The notes under the pieces: generated by a model
What the model was told of the DNA's origin: nothing
What the model saw: the letters and a program-made list of their open reading frames with translations, nothing else
The model's database searches: none
DNA from: Paracoccaceae bacterium
Lineage (GTDB): Bacteria > Pseudomonadota > Alphaproteobacteria > Rhodobacterales > Rhodobacteraceae
NCBI GenBank assembly: GCA_023254015.1
Contig: JALQYS010000493.1
Span: 1 to 11,380, forward strand
Reading direction: 5' to 3'
Length of the DNA stretch: 11,380 bases
Translations under genes and position numbers: made by a program
In this document: positions 6,631 to 11,380 of the stretch, one piece after another
How positions within the stretch are numbered: the first letter of the stretch is position 1
How the letters are laid out: every line of letters begins with the position of its first letter

Positions 6631-6653
6631 GGGATATTTGAGCACAGAGGATG
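6631..6653 (-). repeat. Intergenic 3'-flank repeat, copy 2 (behind ftsY)
   Basis: On the - strand this carries the same 23 bases as 3152-3174, including CTCTGTGCTCAAATATCCC, starting six bases after the ftsY stop. The following G-rich run is shared with one small offset (ACGGGGG here, CGGGGGG behind putA), after which the two copies diverge completely. Orientation relative to the preceding gene is the same in both copies. Confidence 0.75.
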
Positions 6654-6659
6654 GGGGGA

Positions 6660-7727
6660 TCAGTCGTCAAGCCCGACCAGCGCGCGGGCGAATTCCTGCG
6701 GGTCGAAGGGCGACAGGTCGTCGATCTGCTCGCCGATGCCGATGGCGTGGATCGGCAGGCCGAACTTGTCGGCGAGGGATACAAGGACGCCCCCCTTGGC
6801 GGTGCCGTCGAGTTTGGTCATCACGAGGCCCGAGACATCGGCGATCTTGCGGAAGATCTCGACCTGGGTCACGGCGTTCTGGCCGGTGGTGGCGTCCAGC
6901 ACCAGAAGGGTGTTGTGCGGCGCGGTGGCATCGACCTTGCGGATGACGCGGACGATCTTGGCCAGTTCTTCCATCAGGTCGGCACGGTTCTGCAGCCGGC
7001 CGGCGGTGTCGATCATCAGAAGATCTGCCCCCTCGGCCTGAGCCTTGGTCAGGGCATCGAAGGCCAGCGAGGCGGGGTCGGAGCCTTCGGGGGCGGTAAG
7101 GACCGGCACGCCCGCGCGGGCGCCCCAGACCTGCAACTGTTCGACGGCGGCGGCGCGGAAGGTGTCGCCCGCCGCGATCACCACCTTCTTGCCGGCGGCG
7201 CGGAACTGGCTGGCAAGCTTGCCGATGGTCGTGGTCTTGCCCGAGCCGTTGACGCCGACGACCAGAACGACCTGCGGCTTTTGGCTGTAAAGCGGCAGGG
7301 GTTTGGCGACAGGCTCCATGATGCGGGCGACCTCGTCGGCGAGCGCCTGACGCAGCTCGGTCGAGGAGATGCGTTTGCCAAAGCGGCCCTCGGCAATGTT
7401 GGCGGTGACGCGGGTGGCGGTGTCGACGCCCATGTCGGCCTGGATGAGCAGATCCTCAAGGTCTTCCAGCATCGCATCGTCAAGCGTGCGGCGGGGTTCT
7501 TCGGTCTTGCCGAAGAGGCGGCCCAGAAGGCCCGGCTTGGCATCCGGTTCGGGCGTGTGGGCAAGCTCGGCCTTGGGGGCGGGTTGGGCGGCGCTTGCCA
7601 GTTCGGCGCTTGTCTGTGCGGCCTCGGCTGGCGCCGCCGGTTCATCCGCAACCAGCGCATCCAGACCCTCGCCGATCTTGTCGGACGAGCGGAACATGCG
7701 GTCCTTGAGCTTCTTGAAAAAGGACAT
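6660..7727 (-). CDS. ftsY: Signal recognition particle receptor FtsY
   Basis: FtsY is the membrane-associated SRP receptor GTPase. It docks SRP-ribosome complexes at the inner membrane and releases nascent chains to the Sec translocon. It has 355 residues: an Ala/Pro/Glu-rich acidic A region (about 22-65) after a basic amphipathic N-terminus (MSFFKKLKDRMFR), then GLLGRLF leading into the N domain (about 75-140), then the G domain. The GTPase motifs are G1 GVNGSGKTT (158-166), DTFRAAA (188-194), DTAGR (240-244), TKLDGTAKGG (304-313) and the C-terminal GIGEQIDDLSPFDPQEF. The start at 7727 has AGAGG ten bases upstream and gives the conserved MSFFKKLK-type beginning; the open frame extending further left of it is a chance extension. 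It is 71 bases downstream of the lysoplasmalogenase stop and may be cotranscribed with it. Its 3' flank carries the repeat and a hairpin. Confidence 0.98.
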   Translation of the reverse strand: MSFFKKLKDRMFRSSDKIGEGLDALVADEPAAPAEAAQTSAELASAAQPAPKAELAHTPEPDAKPGLLGRLFGKTEEPRRTLDDAMLEDLEDLLIQADMGVDTATRVTANIAEGRFGKRISSTELRQALADEVARIMEPVAKPLPLYSQKPQVVLVVGVNGSGKTTTIGKLASQFRAAGKKVVIAAGDTFRAAAVEQLQVWGARAGVPVLTAPEGSDPASLAFDALTKAQAEGADLLMIDTAGRLQNRADLMEELAKIVRVIRKVDATAPHNTLLVLDATTGQNAVTQVEIFRKIADVSGLVMTKLDGTAKGGVLVSLADKFGLPIHAIGIGEQIDDLSPFDPQEFARALVGLDD

Positions 7728-7798
7728 GGGGGCCGGACCTCTTTTGGTTTCTTTCCACCTAAGGGATTTATCGGTCCTCGAAAAGGGCAGAGGCCGGG

Positions 7799-8482
7799 TC
7801 AGCGGCCAAAAGGCGCGGCATAAAGCGTTGCCCCGGCAAGGATCAAGGCCTGACCTCCCCAGTAGGCGGGCCAGAGGGTCAGCGACAGGGCCTGCCGCAG
7901 GGCGGGCTTTAGGGCCAGGAACAAGTTCAGGGCCAAAAGCGCATCGGACAGGATGAACAGGCTCACCCCCAAACGGATGAAGGCAGCGCCATGGGTTTGC
8001 GGATGCGCAGGCAGCAGGAAGGCGACGCAGCCCATGACAAGAATGACGGCAGCATAGCCCCGGACCGGCCAGCGCAGATCCTTGGTATGGGGGATAAGCC
8101 AGCCCTCGGTCGACCGCCACAGAATGGCAAACACAAGGATGGCGCAAAGCTGCCAGACAGTCTCGACAGGGGGCTTGGGCGGCAAGACCGCGAAGAAGTG
8201 GAGCGCATAGGCGATATGCCCAAGCGCAAAGGCGGACATCCCGGCCAGAAACATCGCCTTGCCCGGTCGGGACAAAAGCCAATCGCCCGCTGCACCCAGC
8301 CCGAGGCCGATCACGATCAGACCGGGCGCGCCGGTCGCCAGTCCCGCGGTCACGAGGGGGATCGTCGCGGCTGTCTTGGCAGCGCTGCGCAGCCAGTCCC
8401 CCTCGGCGGGGCGGCCGGTGGCGATCATTGCCAGATACACAAGGGCGAACCCGGCGCCCAGGGCAATGAAGTTCAAGGGCAA
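7799..8482 (-). CDS. Lysoplasmalogenase (YhhN family) membrane protein, TTG start proposed
   Basis: Members of the YhhN/TMEM86 family hydrolyse the vinyl-ether bond of lysoplasmalogens, releasing an aldehyde and a glycerophospho-compound; activity has been shown for some members, and the role here is inferred. With the chosen start it has 227 residues and about seven to eight hydrophobic segments. Family-like features are the early Lys-containing helix (RSAAKTAATIPLV), GLGAAGDWLLS (Asp67), FALGHIAYALHF (His89), GVSLFILSDALLALNLF (Asp180) and WPAYWGGQALIL near the end. The TTG at 8482 is favoured because AGGAGGG (8487-8493) lies four bases upstream. A TTG at 8476 is also possible. A GTG at 8527 would add 15 residues but has no ribosome binding site and crowds the divergent gene at 8544. 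It stands upstream of ftsY on the same strand. Confidence 0.88.
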   Translation of the reverse strand: MPLNFIALGAGFALVYLAMIATGRPAEGDWLRSAAKTAATIPLVTAGLATGAPGLIVIGLGLGAAGDWLLSRPGKAMFLAGMSAFALGHIAYALHFFAVLPPKPPVETVWQLCAILVFAILWRSTEGWLIPHTKDLRWPVRGYAAVILVMGCVAFLLPAHPQTHGAAFIRLGVSLFILSDALLALNLFLALKPALRQALSLTLWPAYWGGQALILAGATLYAAPFGR

Positions 8483-8486
8483 TGCG

Positions 8487-8493
8487 CCCTCCT
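8487..8493 (-). promoter_or_regulatory. Strong ribosome binding site pointing to a TTG start
   Basis: AGGAGGG on the - strand lies inside the longest open frame of the lysoplasmalogenase gene. It is four bases before TTG 8482 and ten before TTG 8476. No ATG is suitably placed, so this site is the main evidence for a TTG start. Confidence 0.65.
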
Positions 8494-8530
8494 GCGTCAA
8501 AATCCCTGCTGTCCGCGTCAGGTTCACATG

Positions 8531-8536
8531 CTAGGT
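8531..8536 (+). promoter_or_regulatory. Possible -10 element of the alkB-like gene
   Basis: CTAGGT in the context GCTAGGTT lies seven bases before the ATG at 8544, where no Shine-Dalgarno sequence is present. A start of transcription at or next to the ATG would give a leaderless mRNA. No convincing -35 is visible 16-18 bases upstream, so this is weak. Confidence 0.3.
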
Positions 8537-8543
8537 TCGCGCC

Positions 8544-9599
8544 ATGCAAGATCTGACCTCACGTCCCCTGCCGATGGTTTTGTTTGCGGTTGTTTCTGCC
8601 AGCCCGTTGGTCCTGTTGGGCCTTGGCTTGTGGGCGGGGGGCTTTTGGGCCTTTGCCGGGCTGATCTACATGACAGTGCTGGCGGCGTTGATGGACCAGA
8701 TTTCCGGCCTCTTCATGGGGGATGCGCCAGAGGGGGCCGAGTTTCCTGCCGCCGACGGATTGCTCTTCGGATTGGCCTGCGGCCACCTCATCGCGCTGCC
8801 CTTGATCGTGTGGGGCGTTGCAGGGGACAGCGGGCTTGGCCCTTGGCAGCGGACGGGTTTGATGCTGGGGGCGGGCCTGTGGTTTGGTCAGGTGTCGAAC
8901 CCGATGGCACATGAGCTGATTCATCGGGGCGGGCGGGTGCCTTATGGCCTTGGGGTTGCGGTCTATGCGAGCCTTCTCTTCGGCCACCATGCCAGCGCCC
9001 ACCGTCTGGTGCATCACCGCCATGCCGCCAGTGCCGAGGACCCGACTTCAGCCCGCTCGGGCGAGGGGTTCTACCGGTTTTTCCTGCGTGCCTGGGGCGG
9101 CAGCTTCGTGAAGGGTTGGCAAGCGGAAAACGCCCTGCGCGCCCGGTCGCGAGGGCGACGAGGGCTGCATCCCTATGCGGTCTATCTGGGCGGCGCGGCG
9201 CTGGCTCTGGGGCTGGCCTTCGTGATTGCCGGGGGCTTGGGCGTTGTGGTCTGGGCGGGCCTTTGCCTGCATGCGCAGGTGCAGCTGATGCTGTCGGATT
9301 ATGTCCAGCACTATGGCCTGACCCGTGCGCGCCGCCCCGACGGGCGGCTGGAGCCGGTGGCTGCGCGCCATTCGTGGAACGCGCCGCACTGGTTTTCCTC
9401 GAGCTTCATGCTGAACGCCCCGCGCCACTCTGACCACCACGCCCACCCCGCGCGCGCCTATCCGGCGCTGCGTCTGCCGCCTGCCGAAGAGGCGCCGCAT
9501 CTGCCCTGGCCCCTGCCGATGGCCTGCACGCTGGCCCTGTTTCCGCCCCTGTGGAAACGCGCGATCCGTCCGCATCTGGCGAAATGGACGCTGACATGA
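8544..9599 (+). CDS. AlkB-type membrane di-iron alkane/fatty-acyl hydroxylase
   Basis: A 351-residue integral membrane non-haem di-iron oxygenase of the AlkB branch of the fatty acid desaturase superfamily. It is expected to hydroxylate terminal methyls of medium or long aliphatic chains with O2 and electrons from rubredoxin; the substrate is inferred. All nine histidines expected to bind the di-iron centre are present: HELIH (123, 127), AHRLVHH (153, 157, 158), DYVQHYGL (256) and PRHSDHH (295, 298, 299). HSWN (276-279) and AHPARAYPALR also match AlkB. In canonical AlkB the second box is EHNxGHH; here Glu is Ala and Gly is Val. It is shorter than the roughly 400-residue AlkB of Pseudomonas. 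There is no rubredoxin, rubredoxin reductase or alkane regulator in the window. It is divergent from the lysoplasmalogenase gene and convergent with xseA. Annotation as alkane 1-monooxygenase is likely, but a lipid hydroxylase is also possible. Confidence 0.9.
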   Translation: MQDLTSRPLPMVLFAVVSASPLVLLGLGLWAGGFWAFAGLIYMTVLAALMDQISGLFMGDAPEGAEFPAADGLLFGLACGHLIALPLIVWGVAGDSGLGPWQRTGLMLGAGLWFGQVSNPMAHELIHRGGRVPYGLGVAVYASLLFGHHASAHRLVHHRHAASAEDPTSARSGEGFYRFFLRAWGGSFVKGWQAENALRARSRGRRGLHPYAVYLGGAALALGLAFVIAGGLGVVVWAGLCLHAQVQLMLSDYVQHYGLTRARRPDGRLEPVAARHSWNAPHWFSSSFMLNAPRHSDHHAHPARAYPALRLPPAEEAPHLPWPLPMACTLALFPPLWKRAIRPHLAKWTLT

Positions 9600-9784
9600 G
9601 GCTGGCCGCCGGCCTGCGGGGCTCGCCTCCGGGAAACCTGGAAACAGACCTGCCTTCCCATGAAGACACCCCGAAAAAGCATGCCTTCCTGGTCTTCCAT
9701 TCGGTCGAAGAGGTGCCTTTGGTCCGGCCCCAATAGCCAGAGACTGGCCTGTCAGCTGACTGATTTTCGACGAAAATCAGCTCC
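9600..9784. other. Convergent intergenic region between alkB-like gene and xseA
   Basis: This stretch of 185 bases lies between two stop codons. A 46-codon frame (9596-9736, +) starts at ATG overlapping the alkB stop (ATGA) but shows no family pattern or ribosome binding site of its own. The right end holds a ten-base perfect palindrome, GTCAGCTGAC (9751-9760), directly abutting the terminator hairpin. Nothing else is recognised. Confidence 0.4.
9760..9780. terminator. Bidirectional terminator between alkB-like gene and xseA
   Basis: CTGATTTTC (9760-9768), loop GAC and GAAAATCAG (9772-9780) form a perfect nine-pair stem only four bases after the xseA stop codon. The A/T-rich arms are unusual for this genome, so the hairpin stands out from the G/C-rich background. 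On the - strand the second arm is followed by TCAGCT, allowing alternative pairing with AGCTGA. Its position between convergent genes suits termination from both sides. Confidence 0.6.
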
Positions 9785-11344
9785 CTAGAACAGACTGCCC
9801 TGTTCTCCTCCGCCCTCGGATTTGCCCTTTTTGGCCGTGCGCGGTCCAAGCGCCAGCTTGCCATCGGCAAACTCGATCTCCAGTGCCAGGCTGCGTTCGG
9901 CCCGGGCTTTGGTTGTCACCACATGACCATCGCCGCGCACCACGGCAAAACCGCGTTTCAGCGTTTCCTGATAGCCAAGGGTCTGGCGGGTGCGGTCGGT
10001 CTGCTCAAGCCGGGCCTTGAGATCGGCCAGCCGCCGCAGGGCGGCCGCCTGCAGCCGCAGATCTGCCGTCTGCAGCCGCTGGCGGTCGCGCGCAATGTCG
10101 CGCGTGGCCCCGGACAAGAGGCGCTGCAAGGCCGGCTCCAGCCGCGAGGCCCATTTGTCCATCTGCCCGTGCTTGCGCTCCAGCGCCACAGCCGCCTTGT
10201 CGGAAAGGCGCTGGGCGCGGGCCGTCAGTTCGCGCTCTTTGGCGGTAACCAGCGTGACCAGCGTTTCGGGCCGCAGCCGTGCGGCGCGTTCAAAGGCCGC
10301 CCGCTTTTTCGCCGCCGCCATGCCCAGGGCGCCGGCCAGCCGCCCGGACCACAGGTCAAGCCGCTGCGCCGGTTGCACGAGCAGCGTTTCCAGCCGGGGC
10401 AGGGCGCGCGACAGATCGCGCAGGCGCTGGCCGCGATTGGCCGCCCCCTGCGCCATGGCCCGCGTCAGCCGGGCAGACAGCGCATCAAGGCTGGCCAGAA
10501 GCTCCAGCCGCACCGGCACGGCAAGCTCGGCCGCCGCCGTAGGGGTGGGCGCGCGCAGGTCGGCGGCATGGTCGATCAGGGTTGTATCGGTTTCGTGCCC
10601 CACGGCAGAGATCAGTGGGATGCGGCTTGTCGCCGCCGCGCGCACGACGATTTCCTCGTTGAAGCCCCACAGATCCTCAAGACTGCCGCCGCCGCGCGCC
10701 ACGATCAACAGATCGGGCTGCGGGATCGGCCCGCCAGGTTCCAGCGCGTTGAAGCCCCGGATCGCCGCCGCCACCTCGGCCGCGCAGGACTGGCCCTGCA
10801 CGGCGACCGGCCAGATCAGCACATGGCGCGGAAAACGGTCGCGCAGCCGGTGCAGGATATCGCGGATCACCGCACCCGAGGGCGAGGTGACAACGCCGAT
10901 CACGCCGGGCAGATAGGGGATTGGCTTCTTCCGCGCGGGGTCGAAAAGCCCCTCGGCCTGCAGGGCCGCGCGGCGCTTTTCAAGCATTGCCATCAGCGCG
11001 CCCGCGCCGGCGGGGGCCACATCATCGACGATCAGCTGATATTTCGACTGGCCCGGAAAGGTGGTCATCCGGCCGGTGGCCACGACCTCCATCCCCTCCT
11101 CGGGGCGCACCTGCATCCGCGCGACCTGACCCTTCCAGGAAATCGCGGCAATCACGGCGCGGTCATCCTTGAGGTCGAAGTAAAGGTGCCCCGAGGCCGG
11201 ACGGCTGACCCGCCCCACCTCGCCGCGCACGCGCACAAGGCCAAACTCTCCCTCGATCACCCGTTTGACCGCGCCCGAAAGCTCAGACACGGTGTATTCG
11301 GGCTGGTTGCCCGGCGGGGCGGGTTCATCTTCGAACATATCCAT
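9785..11344 (-). CDS. xseA: Exodeoxyribonuclease VII large subunit
   Basis: XseA is the catalytic large subunit of exonuclease VII, which with small XseB subunits degrades single-stranded DNA from both ends and acts in repair. Of 519 residues, 16-110 form the OB-fold (YTVSELSGAVKRVIEGEF, VRGEVGR, GHLYFDLKDD). The catalytic domain has GVVTSPSGAVIRD (150-162), VARGGGSLEDLWGFNEE (215-231), SAVGHETDTTLID (246-258) and APTPTAAAEL (265-274). A long Ala/Arg/Leu-rich coiled coil (about 280-450) follows, then the conserved end piece LGYQETLKRGFAVVR and a Lys/Gly-rich tail. It is longer than the 456-residue E. coli enzyme, mostly in the tail and coiled coil. The start is ATG 11344 or ATG 11338; no ribosome binding site separates them. 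xseB is not in the window. About 36 bases remain upstream, with no visible promoter. Confidence 0.97.
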   Translation of the reverse strand: MDMFEDEPAPPGNQPEYTVSELSGAVKRVIEGEFGLVRVRGEVGRVSRPASGHLYFDLKDDRAVIAAISWKGQVARMQVRPEEGMEVVATGRMTTFPGQSKYQLIVDDVAPAGAGALMAMLEKRRAALQAEGLFDPARKKPIPYLPGVIGVVTSPSGAVIRDILHRLRDRFPRHVLIWPVAVQGQSCAAEVAAAIRGFNALEPGGPIPQPDLLIVARGGGSLEDLWGFNEEIVVRAAATSRIPLISAVGHETDTTLIDHAADLRAPTPTAAAELAVPVRLELLASLDALSARLTRAMAQGAANRGQRLRDLSRALPRLETLLVQPAQRLDLWSGRLAGALGMAAAKKRAAFERAARLRPETLVTLVTAKERELTARAQRLSDKAAVALERKHGQMDKWASRLEPALQRLLSGATRDIARDRQRLQTADLRLQAAALRRLADLKARLEQTDRTRQTLGYQETLKRGFAVVRGDGHVVTTKARAERSLALEIEFADGKLALGPRTAKKGKSEGGGEQGSLF

Positions 11345-11380
11345 CGGCGCAGGATAGGAGCTGGCCGGACGGATGGGAAG

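Noticed and set aside
6454..6645. Small leftward frame of 63 codons in the ftsY-yciB gap
   Set aside because: It begins inside the repeat/hairpin region, has no ribosome binding site, and its sequence shows no recognisable pattern.
6660..8549. A single 629-codon leftward open frame spanning ftsY and the whole lysoplasmalogenase gene
   Set aside because: Upstream of codon 7727 the frame reads as low-complexity Arg/Ala/Pro sequence opposite in frame to a recognisable YhhN protein. FtsY begins naturally at MSFFKKLK, so no fusion is present.
9596..9736. 46-codon frame overlapping the alkB-like stop codon by ATGA
   Set aside because: The overlap suggests coupling, but no family resemblance or independent support exists and ATGA overlaps are common by chance; noted only within the intergenic description.
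10485..10916. Rightward open frames inside xseA
   Set aside because: Long antisense frames are expected in high-GC genes; the XseA frame has all family motifs and these do not.
1..11380. Search for tRNA, rRNA, CRISPR array, insertion sequence, prophage or toxin-antitoxin pair
   Set aside because: No cloverleaf, no regularly spaced repeats, no transposase or integrase motif, and no pair of small genes other than the winged-helix/membrane unit, whose second member is a large polytopic protein unlike known toxins.

Overview
The window looks like ordinary chromosome from a high-GC alphaproteobacterium, most likely of the order Rhodobacterales (Rhodobacter/Paracoccus-like). The evidence is the strong G/C third-position bias in every gene, the close match of PutA, FtsY, YciB and XseA to alphaproteobacterial forms, and a short intergenic motif (CTCAAATATCCC followed by G-rich sequence) that I recall as common behind genes in this order. 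No phage, insertion sequence, CRISPR array, tRNA or rRNA is visible, and codon use is uniform, so there is no sign of recent transfer.

Layout, left to right. The + strand opens inside putA (bifunctional proline catabolism enzyme, 5' end cut off by the window). It is followed by a repeat plus two stem-loops, a rhomboid protease gene, and a two-gene unit made of a small winged-helix-like protein and an unrecognised membrane protein. That unit runs convergently into a leftward series, which in its own transcription order is lysoplasmalogenase (YhhN), ftsY, yciB and an unrecognised membrane protein. Back to back with the lysoplasmalogenase is a rightward alkB-type membrane di-iron hydroxylase. 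It converges on the leftward xseA (exonuclease VII large subunit) across a strong stem-loop.

How the genes relate. Most are separate housekeeping functions: proline to glutamate oxidation, SRP-dependent membrane targeting (FtsY), envelope integrity (YciB), nucleotide-level DNA processing (XseA) and membrane proteolysis (rhomboid). The divergent alkB/lysoplasmalogenase pair both act on long-chain aliphatic or ether-lipid substrates, which suggests a lipid link but does not prove one. The winged-helix/membrane-protein pair is the least explained unit.

I found no convincing new multi-gene system. The best leads are the 23-base repeat shared by the 3' flanks of putA and ftsY, the winged-helix/membrane-protein pair, and the AlkB homologue whose second histidine box lacks the usual glutamate. 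Assignments rest on motif recognition by eye; no database search was run.
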